DNA of 64,000 bases from Mallotus nudiflorus (lineage: Eukaryota > Streptophyta > Magnoliopsida > Malpighiales > Euphorbiaceae), in the NCBI GenBank assembly GCA_947683625.1, contig CANTUR010000920.1:1054001-1118000 (forward strand), read 5' to 3'. The notes under the pieces are model-generated. The model had not been told where the DNA came from. It ran no database searches and saw only the letters and a list, made by a program, of their open reading frames with translations. A program made the translations under genes and the position numbers. Positions 35,144 through 45,110 of this stretch are shown piece by piece. Each line of letters opens with the position of its first letter. Position 1 is the stretch's first letter.

Positions 35144-36871
35144 ATGAGGAGGCGAGCGCGTGTCGCTCCACCGGTCGTTGAGGCCGAGGATGATGAGTCT
35201 TTTCAGGATGAGGTTTTACCTCCTGAACCGCCAGTTAGACGTAGAGGTCATGGCAGAGGTAGACCTCGAGGAGCGGCAGGTCGCCGTAGGCAGAGAGAGT
35301 TACAGGACGAGGAGCCTGTTGAGCCTGAGTTTGATGTTCCTATTCCTCCAGTTGTTCAGCCTGTTCAGCCTGCCTATCAGCAGGGTATGTCTGACCCTGA
35401 GGCAGCTTTGTTCTATGCCAGAGTTGGCAGGATTGCTTTTGATGGTACTTCTGATCCTTTAGATTTTCTGCATGCGATTGAGACTAGGACTCGGACTGCT
35501 CATACCGAGTACCAGAGGATCATGATCGTTGAGTTGTCTGTCGAGGGACCATCTCTAGATTGGTTCATTCAGATGATCCAGCCCTATATGATGACGATGA
35601 CCTGGGCTCAGTTTCGAGAGCGGTTTATGAGGAGATTCTGTCCAGAGCCTCTTCGTTTGAGCTATCGTCTTCGTCTGACCAGTATTTCTCGTGGAGATCG
35701 ATCTGTAGAGGAGTATACCCGAGAGTTTCTTCGTCTGGGTAGATATGCTGAGGATCTGATGCGAGATCAGTATTTTGCTGTTACTACGTATGTTACTGGT
35801 TTGGGTTCAGCTTTTGCTGGTATGCCCACAGCAGGTCTTACTCTGGAGTCTGTGATTGAGCTAGCTAAGGAGATCGAGTTGAGATTAGTTAGGCAGGGAG
35901 CGATGCCTGATTACTACCAGTTGGGAGTTCAGTCGAGTGGATTGCAGGCTACTCCGTACTCGAGTTTTCATGTTGGTTCGAGTAGTCAGCAGCGAGGTTC
36001 GACTCAGCAGAGTCAGAGACAGCAGCAGCGAGTGCATCGGAGTAGTAGACATGGCTGTGGAGGTCAGCGTAGATCGTTCAGATTTGGGTCAGGTGCTTCG
36101 AGCAGTAGCAGTGGTCGTAGTTCTGGATCAGCGGCCAGTGTTTGTCAGACTTATGGTAGACTCCATCAGGGACCGTGTTATCTGACACCGCTGACATGTT
36201 TCAGATGTGGGCAGACAGGACATTTTGCCAGATCGTGTCCTTATTCTGGGTATCAGCAGCAGCAGATTCCACGATTCCCACAGCAGTCGATTGCTAGTGC
36301 AGCACCCGTGCCATTTCAGTTGCCACCAGCCCAGCATCAGAGTTCTACTCAGTTTGTTCTACAGCAGAGTCGTGGTAGAGGTACTAGAGGAGGTGCTAGA
36401 GGTGTTGGCCAGGCTTCTACCAGTCAGCAGGGAGGTCGAGGTCAGGCCAGAGTCTTCCATCTGACTCAGCAGGATGCTCAGGCATCTAATGCAGTCGTGG
36501 CAGGTATTCTTTCTGTTTGTTACCTGGATGCATGGGTTTTGTTTGATCCGGGTGCCACGCATTCGTTTGTTTCTCCTGTTTTTGCTTCTAAATCTTGTTG
36601 GCAAGCTTCAAGGATGGCTTTTCCTTTGTCTGTTGCCACTCCTCTGAGCGATTCTTTGGACACCGATATTGTTCTTTCTGGTTGTCCAGTTCTCGTGGGA
36701 GATAGAGAATTACCCGCTGATTTGATTTTGTTGGATGTGATGGAGTTTGATGTTATTTTGGGAATGGATTGGTTATCTCAGCACTTCGTCGTGGTAGATT
36801 GCAGGAATAAGGAGGTGATTTTCAGAATTCCTGGTGAAGTAGAATTTAAGTTTGTTGGTGATAGGAGTTAA
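35144..36871 (+). CDS. gag: Gag-protease, array unit 1 (575 aa, open)
   Basis: First ATG after the leader, directly after an acceptor-like CTTTTCAG. Residues about 34-49 are Arg/Gly-rich (RGRPRGAAGRRR). The capsid-like retrotransposon gag domain spans about 90-240 (FRERFMRRFCP, YTREFLRLGRYAEDL). A Ser/Gln-rich linker leads to one CCHC zinc knuckle, C-X2-C-X4-H-X4-C, at 352-365 (CFRCGQTGHFARSC). Residues about 440-575 are the aspartic protease with active site FDPGATHSF (Asp468) and the ILGMDWL flap-side motif near 538. The triad reads D-P-G, not D-S/T-G; plant gypsy elements with DPG are known, so activity is uncertain. The frame ends at TAA (36869-36871) but continues in frame into pol nine codons later, so gag and pol were probably one polyprotein. 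Confidence 0.9.
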   Translation: MRRRARVAPPVVEAEDDESFQDEVLPPEPPVRRRGHGRGRPRGAAGRRRQRELQDEEPVEPEFDVPIPPVVQPVQPAYQQGMSDPEAALFYARVGRIAFDGTSDPLDFLHAIETRTRTAHTEYQRIMIVELSVEGPSLDWFIQMIQPYMMTMTWAQFRERFMRRFCPEPLRLSYRLRLTSISRGDRSVEEYTREFLRLGRYAEDLMRDQYFAVTTYVTGLGSAFAGMPTAGLTLESVIELAKEIELRLVRQGAMPDYYQLGVQSSGLQATPYSSFHVGSSSQQRGSTQQSQRQQQRVHRSSRHGCGGQRRSFRFGSGASSSSSGRSSGSAASVCQTYGRLHQGPCYLTPLTCFRCGQTGHFARSCPYSGYQQQQIPRFPQQSIASAAPVPFQLPPAQHQSSTQFVLQQSRGRGTRGGARGVGQASTSQQGGRGQARVFHLTQQDAQASNAVVAGILSVCYLDAWVLFDPGATHSFVSPVFASKSCWQASRMAFPLSVATPLSDSLDTDIVLSGCPVLVGDRELPADLILLDVMEFDVILGMDWLSQHFVVVDCRNKEVIFRIPGEVEFKFVGDRS

Positions 36872-37397
36872 GCACCTCAGAATCTTATTTCTGCTATTAT
36901 GGCTAGGAAGTTGTTGAGGAAAGGTTGTCAGGGGTTTTTGGCATTGGTCAGGGATACGTCAGTGGAGAAGTTGTCACTCACAGATGTTCCTGTTGCTTGT
37001 GAGTTTCCTGAGGTTTTTCCCGAGGAGTTGCCAGGTTTACCACCTCACAGAGAGATTGAGTTCTGTATAGATGTGGTACCAGGTACTACTCCTATATCTA
37101 TGCCACCCTATCGTATGGCTCCTGTAGAGTTGAGAGAGTTAAAGGAGCAATTGCAAGAGTTGTTGGATAAAGGTTTTATCAGACCTAGTGTTTCCCCTTG
37201 GGGTGCACCAGTCTTGTTTGTGAAGAAGAAGGATGGTACCCTGAGACTGTGCATTGACTACAGAGAGTTGAATAAGGTGACGGTGAAGAACAAGTATCCT
37301 CTCCCGAGGATAGATGATTTGTTTGATCAGCTCCAGGGTGCACAGTTCTTTTCTAAGGTCGACTTAAGGTCGGGTTATCATCAGCTGCGGATCAGTG
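36872..37397 (+). pseudogene. pol: Pol unit 1: reverse transcriptase N-terminal half, ending in a frameshift
   Basis: In frame with gag after its TAA; first ATG 36899. It shows FPEVFPEELPGLPP, the RT primer-grip side motifs PWGAPVLFVKKKDG and LRLCIDYRELN, and the first catalytic Asp in KVDLRSGYHQ. An extra A at 37398-37400 (GTGAAATCC against GTGAATCC in units 2 and 3) shifts the frame just after HQLRISE, so the unit 1 RT is split. One further coding difference from the other units is GTA (Val) for GCA (Ala) at 37124. Confidence 0.88.
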
Positions 37398-38084
37398 AAA
37401 TCCGATATTCCTAAGACAGCATTCCGCACTAGATATGGTCATTATGAGTTTCTGGTGATGTCTTTTGGTTTGACTAATGCACCAGCAGCTTTTATGGACC
37501 TGATGAACCGAGTATTCAGACCGTATGTGGATCAGTTTGTAGTAGTCTTCATTGATGATATACTAGTATATTCGAGGAGTATGGAAGAGCATGTATATCA
37601 CTTGAGGATTGTACTACAGACACTGAGAGATCATCAGCTTTATGCTAAATTCTCGAAGTGTGATTTCTGGATGGAGAGTGTTTCTTTTCTTAGACACGTA
37701 GTGTCTAAAGAAGGTATTCAGGTTGATCCACAGAAGATTGAAGCAGTATCTGAGTGGCCTAGACCTACTTCAGTTACTGAGATTCGGAGTTTTCTGGGTT
37801 TAGCCGGGTATTATAGGCGGTTTGTGCAGGATTTTTCCAGGATAGCAGCCCCTATGACTCGCTTGACTCAGAAGAATGTTAGATTCGAGTGGTCAGAAGC
37901 TTGTGAGAATAGTTTTCAGTTATTGAAGGAGAAGTTGACCACAGCGCCAGTATTAGCTTTGCCTAATAGTGTGGATAAGTTCACAGTTTACTGTGATGCC
38001 TCTAGAATTGGTCTTGGTTGTGTGTTGATGCAGAATGGAAGGGTGATAGCCTATGCTTCGAGGCAGTTGAAGAAGCATGAGTAG
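37395..38084 (+). pseudogene. pol: Pol unit 1: RT C-terminal half and RNase H start
   Basis: The +1 frame after the unit 1 frameshift. It contains FIDDILVYSR, the RT catalytic pair, then FLGLAGYYRRFVQDFS and RNase H YCDAS, and ends KKHE at TAG (38082-38084). The FLGHVVS motif of the older minus-strand copy reads FLRHVVS here. A missing T near 38129 restores the original frame 45 bp later. The two unit 1 indels therefore cancel in length but leave about 730 bp out of frame. Confidence 0.88.
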
Positions 38085-38716
38085 AACTATCCTACACATG
38101 ATCTTGAGATGGCTGCAGTGATCTTTGCTTGAAGATTTGGAGACATTATTTGTACGGTGTGACTTGTGAGATATTTACTGATCACAAGAGCCTTAAGTAC
38201 ATTTTCCAGCAGAGAGATTTGAATTTGAGGCAGAGGAGATGGTTGGAATTGTTGAAGGATTATGATTGCGAGATTCTTTACCATCCGGGTAAAGCTAATG
38301 TTGTAGCAGATGCCTTGAGTAGGAAGTCCTCAGGTAGTCTTGCTCACATCAGTGTTGAGAGGAGACCATTGATCCAGGAGTTGCATTTATTGGTGGATCA
38401 AGGTCTGATGATGAAGATCAGTAGATCAGGTGGACTGTTAGCTCAGTATAAAGTACGATCTGTACTGAGGGATAGGATTAAAGCAGCTCAGAGCCGAGAT
38501 CCTATTCTGGAAGAGCTTGCAGAGAATGTCAAAGCAGGGAAGTTCACTGATTTCACACTCGATGATGATGGTGTGTTGTGGATCAGTGGTAGATTGTGTG
38601 TTCCAGATGTGGATGACTTGAGAGAGGAGATTTTAGAGGAAGCACATTCTACAGCCTACAGCGTTCATCCGGGTGTTACTAAGATGTACCACAGTATCAG
38701 AGATTTATACTGGTAG
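38085..38716 (+). pseudogene. pol: Pol unit 1: RNase H end and integrase zinc region
   Basis: After the TAG the text NYPTHDLEMAAVIF is in the shifted frame. The original frame resumes at 38129 with IWRHYLYGVTCEIFTDHKSL, then the RNase H end VVADALSRKS. The integrase N-terminal zinc region begins with HPGVTKMYH. It ends at the third shared stop, TAG (38714-38716), which replaces the second Trp of a YWWDG motif still present in the minus-strand relative at 2150. Confidence 0.86.
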
Positions 38717-39895
38717 GATGGATTGAAGAAGGATGTTGCTGATTATGTTGCTAAGTGCTTGACGTGTCAGCAAGTGAAAGCCGAACATCAGAAGCCTTCT
38801 GGGAAGCTTCAGCCTCTTCCTATTCCCGAGTGGAAGTGGGAAAGGATAGCTATGGATTTTGTGGTCGGTTTACCTCGTTCGAAGGATGGATACGATTCCA
38901 TCTGGGTGATTGTAGACAGATTGACGAAGTCTGCACATTTCTTGCCTGTGAAAGCCACATATTCAGTTGCTAGATTGGCGAAGTTGTATGTGAAGCATAT
39001 TGTGTGCCTACATGGAGTACCTGTGTCCATTGTGTCAGATAGAGGTTCGGTGTTTACTTCTCGTTTTTGGCAGAAGTTGCAGGAAGCGATGGGCACTAGG
39101 TTGGATTTCAGTACTGCTTTTCATCCTCAGACAGATGGCCAGTCTGAGAGGATGATCCAGACACTGGAAGATATGTTGAGGATGTGTGTCTTGGATTTGG
39201 GAGGTAGCTGGGATGATCATTTGTCGCTTGTTGAGTTTGCATATAATAACAGCTACCATAGCAGTATTGGCATGGCACCGTATGAGGCGTTGTATGGAAG
39301 GAAGTGTAGATCCCCGTTGAGTTGGGATGAGATTGGTGAGAGAGCTTTGACTGGACCAGAGATGGTTCAGGATGCTGCAGAGAAAGTCGCCGTGATCAAG
39401 CGCAGATTAGAGACCGCAGTTAGTAGACAGAAGAGTTATGCGGATCCTAGGCGCAGAGATGTGGAGTTTCAGGTTGGAGATTTCATTTTTCTGAAAGTAT
39501 CTCCAATGAAGGGTGTGATGAGATTTGGCAGGAAGGGTAAGTTAGCACCGAGATATATTGGACCGTTTGAGATTCTGGAGAGAGTTGGCACTGTTGCATA
39601 TCGGTTGGATTTGCCTCCGAGTATGTCACAGGTGCATCCAGTATTTCATATCTCGATGTTGAGGAAGTATATCTCAGACCCTTCACACGTGTTGCAACCT
39701 GACAGTGTAGAAGTGAATGAAGATTTGATGTTTGTGGAAGAACCTGTGGCGATCGTTGATTTTCAAGTTCGACAGTTGAGATCGAAGCAGATTCCGATGG
39801 TCAAGGTTTTGTGGCGTAGCGACAGAGTTGAAGAGCATACGTGGGAGACTGAAGCTGAGATGCGAGCTTCTTACCCGTATCTCTTTCCTTCTTGA
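38717..39895 (+). pseudogene. pol: Pol unit 1: integrase core and chromodomain (390 codons open)
   Basis: In frame with the preceding piece. Counting from ATG 38723, CLTCQQ completes the HHCC zinc site near residues 13-16. The catalytic core has Asp45 (AMDFVV), Asp106 (VSDRG) and Glu142 (QSERM), an exact D-X60-D-X35-E pattern. The GPFEIL/HPVFHISMLRKY region follows. Residues 341-390 are a chromodomain-like tail (VKVLWRS ... EEHTWETEAEM) of the kind found in Tekay-type chromoviruses, thought to steer insertion to heterochromatin. It ends at a genuine terminal TGA 35 bp before the polypurine tract. The segment is intact but lies downstream of three stops and one frameshifted stretch. Confidence 0.9.
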
Positions 39896-39930
39896 TATTG
39901 TTTTCTGGAATTCGGGGACGAATTCTTATA

Positions 39931-39940
39931 AGGGGGGGAG
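39931..39940 (+). other. Polypurine tract, array unit 1
   Basis: AGGGGGGGAG, two bases before LTR2. Confidence 0.9.
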
Positions 39941-39942
39941 AC

Positions 39943-42900
39943 TGTAATATCCCGTGTTTTTAAAAAAATATATATTTACACTGTACCGGGATATGCAGTG
40001 TTAATAATTTCTGTACATTATATGATATTTTTACGAGTTGATATGTATTTTAAACCTATTTTAATTATTGTATATTATTTTCAGTGTTTTTACGTAAAAT
40101 TTTCCCGAGACTTGTATTTTCGGGGAAATTTTCACGTAAACAATGTATTATTAATTATTTTAAAGGTATTTACGGACTTGCATGAACTCATACATATTTT
40201 TAAATTATTAGATAAAGCCTGTGTGTGAATATTTAATTAATTAGGGTTTATTATTACCCTAATATTTTATTAAGTATTTAATTGTTTTAATTGTTATTTA
40301 ATTAATTTTATTTGGTAAAAATTATTAAAATATTAATATTTTTATGTGTGTGGTGTATATTTGATGTGTGTAATTTAATATTATTTTAATATATAGTATA
40401 ATATATATATATATATACATATATACATCAAAAATCAAAAAAATTTGCAAAATTACCATTTTGCCCCCCACTTCATCTTCTTCCTCCCGATTCTCTCTTC
40501 TCCATTTCCGGTCGCTGCCGTGCTGTTCCTTCACCGTGGGTGTGCCGTCCGGTGTGCCACCATCTTCCCCGACCAGTTTCGCCACCTGAGGAGCCCGTTT
40601 CCAGCGTCGGGAGAATGATTTTGGTCGGAGAAGCCGAAAATCAACCCACCGTCGATCACGCCGATTCCGGCCACCGTTTTCAACACCGCCGGTCTCTTTC
40701 TTCTCCTTGAGCTCCGGTGAGTGTGATTCTAGCTTTGGTTTGAGCTAAAATGGTCTAGAATTGCTTAAGTTTCGATTTGTAAATTTCGGCCTATTAGGGT
40801 TTTCGATTTTTTTGAGCTTCGAATTGGATGATTCATGGAAAATTCCTTCACAAATGTTGCTCCTAGTAGCTTAATCTTCATGTGTGAATTTTTGTAGAAT
40901 TTTTGGAGATTGTTTGGATTTTTGGGTATTTTTGAATATTTTAATATTATTTTCTAATTTTCGGAAATTAATTATTTAAATTATGAAATTTGAGTTTATG
41001 GTTAAATTGGGTGTTGAAATGAATTATAGGAATTTATTTGGAATTTTTATGAATTTCTAAGTATTTATTTTTAATTATTGAAGTTTAGGTGATTTTGGAA
41101 AATTAGGTTAATTGTGTTTTAAATTGAATTTAATTGGTTAATTGAGTTTAAATATTGATATTATTGATAAATATATTGAGAAAATTAATTTTAGATAATT
41201 GTATGATTTTTGGTGAATTTTTGAAGTAATTTAGGTATATTTATATATATAAGGGTATTTTGGTAATTTTACCCTAAATTGTCTAAAAATGTAATTTAAT
41301 TGGTTTTAATATTTATTTAAGGTATAAAAATTATTTCTACAAAATATTTGGTATTTTTAACTAACTGAAACTATTTTTCGTGAATTATTTTCAATTATAT
41401 ATATAATATACGATTTTTCTAATAAAATGAGTTTTAATCGGTTTTTATAGTGTTTCAAGGTTAATTATGTAATTTCTACGTATGAAATGTATTTTTGTGA
41501 TTTAAGGATATTTTTGTTGTATTTGGAATATTGTTCTGTGTTTGTGGACCCCGGTCGGTGGACTGTAGTTTGGAGTCCGACCGTGGGATTTTACTTGTGT
41601 TGAGCTTGTTTTTTTGAAGTGTATTTCTTTGCAGGGTCGGCTCTACTCTTTTGAGTAGAGAGATGTCCGTTTTACAGGGGAGGTTCTGCCGAATTTTCGG
41701 TAGAATTCTCGTAAAACGTGATATCCAGTCGAACCCTAATTTCCGATTCTGTGTTTAGTACTCTAGATTGAATTCTAGGATTTCTATTAGGTTTATTCTA
41801 ATGTCGGTTATTTATTGCTTGTTTAGTTGCGCCGAGACCGAGGGCTAGTGGACCAGGCCCGTAGGACCTGTCTCGTGGAGCGCATTAGGTGAGTTACTAT
41901 ATTATATATATATGCTTAGGATGCATGATTTAGAAAATGCATGTTTTATTTTGACTGAATATGCATAAATAATGTGATTTATATTCAAGTATATTTTTGG
42001 TATATTTTTGGTATATAATAAATTATACACATGTTTTGTTAATAAAATATATTTAAAATGTTTTTAAATATATTTTTAGTTTAATTCATGATTTGATTGG
42101 ATTTATTTGACATATATATACTCAAAATATACCTGGTTTATGTTTGGTATATTTTCGGTATATATATGGTTTATATTGTTATTTCATTTACATTCATGCA
42201 TCATTTATTTTTGTGAATGAATGTTTTATATTTATTAATGAAGGATATCAATAGAACGTGCTACCTAGTGGGCAGCACTAGGACCGAGTACGTACCGGTA
42301 CGCCTATAGCTTTAGGCTATGTTACTAACTATTTGTGGATATTGATTTGATATGATTATTGATATGTGTGAGATGTGGTTTGTGGGTGTGATTGCTGGAG
42401 CTCGGTTGACCAAGTGTCTCGGGGCCAATCACACTGGCAGTTAGACTGCTGGAGCTCGGTTGACTTAGTGTCTCGGGGCCAGTCTACTGTCCAAATGGAT
42501 TAAGTGGATATATTTGGTATAAGTGAGCCTATATGGCCAGAGTGTTGTTTAACACTATTTTCTGAGGTTGCGATATTCTAGGGTTCTATGTAATCCTTCA
42601 TAAAAGATGATTTTCAGATAAATATATAAAAATGATTTTATTGCATCTGTGTGTAATTGCCTGTATATATACATATTATATATACTGTTGATTGTATGCA
42701 TTATCACTTAGTGTGTATGTATATATATTATAGTAATTCACTCAGTGAGGTCTGACTCCCCTCCGTTGACTATTTTTCAGGAGAGTCAACTTCCTCAGAC
42801 CTCAGTAGCAGGTCGATACGCCGGATTTCTTCCGCCCCGGCTTCTTTATGTAAATTGTCTACTTGAGTCTTATTTATTTTATCTAGACACTGCAGTAGTT

Positions 42901-43185
42901 GTGAATTACAGTGTTGGATTTCATGTACTTTATTTTAAAGAGATGTATTATATTGAACTGGATTTGTATTAAAGATTATATTTATGTGATGAGATGAGTT
43001 TTGAATTAAATCCAGTTGATATGAAAAATGATAAAATGATATTATGATTTTTATTTCCGCTGCATATTATATTTTTATTGTTATTATGGCATGATTTATT
43101 TATTTTTAGGCTTGCTACGGGTTCCGGATTCGAAAGAATTCCCGTTCCCTAGCGCCGGTCATGGCCCCTGTTTTGGGTCGTGACA
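39943..43185 (+). repeat. Array LTR2 (shared by units 1 and 2)
   Basis: 3243 bp, same ends as LTR1. It serves as 3' LTR of unit 1 and 5' LTR of unit 2. It shares about 13 substitutions with LTR3 and LTR4 against LTR1 (for example GCTGTTCC for GCCGTTCC, and GACCCCGG for GATCCCGG). Its private mark is one extra T in GTTTTTACG near 40089. Landmarks lie at LTR1 positions plus 8239 in the second half. Confidence 0.96.
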
Positions 43186-43189
43186 AAGT

Positions 43190-43201
43190 TGGTATCAGAG
43201 C
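43190..43201 (+). other. Primer-binding site, array unit 2
   Basis: TGGTATCAGAGC four bases after LTR2. Confidence 0.93.
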
Positions 43202-43227
43202 GGAGTTCTGTGTCAGGGCTTAGTTAT

Positions 43228-43381
43228 GTGAGTTGTGGCCCTAGTTTTAAAGTTGTGTTTTTTGTTGGACTACTGCAGTGTATTAGGTTCGAGTATGTCT
43301 TGATGAGTATTCCTTGCTGTAGTTTTCAGCGTTATTCCTCTGTTGTCTATTTTGTCTGAATCTTTCCGTTTGTCTTTTCAG
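43228..43381 (+). other. Intron-like leader segment, unit 2
   Basis: Same GTGAGT ... CTTTTCAG segment as unit 1, ending one base before the gag ATG. Confidence 0.4.
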
Positions 43382-43382
43382 A

Positions 43383-45110
43383 ATGAGGAGGCGAGCGCGT
43401 GTCGCTCCACCGGTCGTTGAGGCCGAGGATGATGAGTCTTTTCAGGATGAGGTTTTACCTCCTGAACCGCCAGTTAGACGTAGAGGTCATGGCAGAGGTA
43501 GACCTCGAGGAGCGGCAGGTCGCCGTAGGCAGAGAGAGTTACAGGACGAGGAGCCTGTTGAGCCTGAGTTTGATGTTCCTATTCCTCCAGTTGTTCAGCC
43601 TGTTCAGCCTGCCTATCAGCAGGGTATGTCTGACCCTGAGGCAGCTTTGTTCTATGCCAGAGTTGGCAGGATTGCTTTTGATGGTACTTCTGATCCTTTA
43701 GATTTTCTGCATGCGATTGAGACTAGGACTCGGACTGCTCATACCGAGTACCAGAGGATCATGATCGTTGAGTTGTCTGTCGAGGGACCATCTCTAGATT
43801 GGTTCATTCAGATGATCCAGCCCTATATGATGACGATGACCTGGGCTCAGTTTCGAGAGCGGTTTATGAGGAGATTCTGTCCAGAGCCTCTTCGTTTGAG
43901 CTATCGTCTTCGTCTGACCAGTATTTCTCGTGGAGATCGATCTGTAGAGGAGTATACCCGAGAGTTTCTTCGTCTGGGTAGATATGCTGAGGATCTGATG
44001 CGAGATCAGTATTTTGCTGTTACTACGTATGTTACTGGTTTGGGTTCAGCTTTTGCTGGTATGCCCACAGCAGGTCTTACTCTGGAGTCTGTGATTGAGC
44101 TAGCTAAGGAGATCGAGTTGAGATTAGTTAGGCAGGGAGCGATGCCTGATTACTACCAGTTGGGAGTTCAGTCGAGTGGATTGCAGGCTACTCCGTACTC
44201 GAGTTTTCATGTTGGTTCGAGTAGTCAGCAGCGAGGTTCGACTCAGCAGAGTCAGAGACAGCAGCAGCGAGTGCATCGGAGTAGTAGACATGGCTGTGGA
44301 GGTCAGCGTAGATCGTTCAGATTTGGGTCAGGTGCTTCGAGCAGTAGCAGTGGTCGTAGTTCTGGATCAGCGGCCAGTGTTTGTCAGACTTATGGTAGAC
44401 TCCATCAGGGACCGTGTTATCTGACACCGCTGACATGTTTCAGATGTGGGCAGACAGGACATTTTGCCAGATCGTGTCCTTATTCTGGGTATCAGCAGCA
44501 GCAGATTCCACGATTCCCACAGCAGTCGATTGCTAGTGCAGCACCCGTGCCATTTCAGTTGCCACCAGCCCAGCATCAGAGTTCTACTCAGTTTGTTCTA
44601 CAGCAGAGTCGTGGTAGAGGTACTAGAGGAGGTGCTAGAGGTGTTGGCCAGGCTTCTACCAGTCAGCAGGGAGGTCGAGGTCAGGCCAGAGTCTTCCATC
44701 TGACTCAGCAGGATGCTCAGGCATCTAATGCAGTCGTGGCAGGTATTCTTTCTGTTTGTTACCTGGATGCATGGGTTTTGTTTGATCCGGGTGCCACGCA
44801 TTCGTTTGTTTCTCCTGTTTTTGCTTCTAAATCTTGTTGGCAAGCTTCAAGGATGGCTTTTCCTTTGTCTGTTGCCACTCCTCTGAGCGATTCTTTGGAC
44901 ACCGATATTATTCTTTCTGGTTGTCCAGTTCTCGTGGGAGATAGAGAATTACCCGCTGATTTGATTTTGTTGGATGTGATGGAGTTTGATGTTATTTTGG
45001 GAATGGATTGGTTATCTCAGCACTTCGTCGTGGTAGATTGCAGGAATAAGGAGGTGATTTTCAGAATTCCTGGTGAAGTAGAATTTAAGTTTGTTGGTGA
45101 TAGGAGTTAA
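43383..45110 (+). CDS. gag: Gag-protease, array unit 2 (575 aa, open)
   Basis: Same layout as unit 1: basic N-terminus, capsid-like domain, CCHC knuckle at residues 352-365 and protease with DPGATHSF at 468-475. The only coding difference from unit 1 that I see is Ile for Val at residue 510 (ATT for GTT near 44910), in the protease region. It ends at the same TAA (45108-45110), in frame with pol. It could package RNA if translated, but whether the protease works with a D-P-G triad is not decided by sequence alone. Confidence 0.9.
   Translation: MRRRARVAPPVVEAEDDESFQDEVLPPEPPVRRRGHGRGRPRGAAGRRRQRELQDEEPVEPEFDVPIPPVVQPVQPAYQQGMSDPEAALFYARVGRIAFDGTSDPLDFLHAIETRTRTAHTEYQRIMIVELSVEGPSLDWFIQMIQPYMMTMTWAQFRERFMRRFCPEPLRLSYRLRLTSISRGDRSVEEYTREFLRLGRYAEDLMRDQYFAVTTYVTGLGSAFAGMPTAGLTLESVIELAKEIELRLVRQGAMPDYYQLGVQSSGLQATPYSSFHVGSSSQQRGSTQQSQRQQQRVHRSSRHGCGGQRRSFRFGSGASSSSSGRSSGSAASVCQTYGRLHQGPCYLTPLTCFRCGQTGHFARSCPYSGYQQQQIPRFPQQSIASAAPVPFQLPPAQHQSSTQFVLQQSRGRGTRGGARGVGQASTSQQGGRGQARVFHLTQQDAQASNAVVAGILSVCYLDAWVLFDPGATHSFVSPVFASKSCWQASRMAFPLSVATPLSDSLDTDIILSGCPVLVGDRELPADLILLDVMEFDVILGMDWLSQHFVVVDCRNKEVIFRIPGEVEFKFVGDRS

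Noticed and set aside
35160..36604. Open frames overlapping gag in other frames (for example 35160-35462, 35937-36185, 36128-36337 minus, 36359-36604 minus) and their copies in units 2 and 3
   Set aside because: They are shadows of the 575-codon gag-protease frame, repeated only because the units are near-identical; no recognisable domain.
36872..36898. Programmed stop readthrough or frameshift between gag-protease and RT as an established feature
   Set aside because: The TAA is followed in frame by pol, but with two further TAGs shared by all units and sense codons in the older relative at both TAGs, simple decay explains the pattern better. Kept only as an alternative in the findings.
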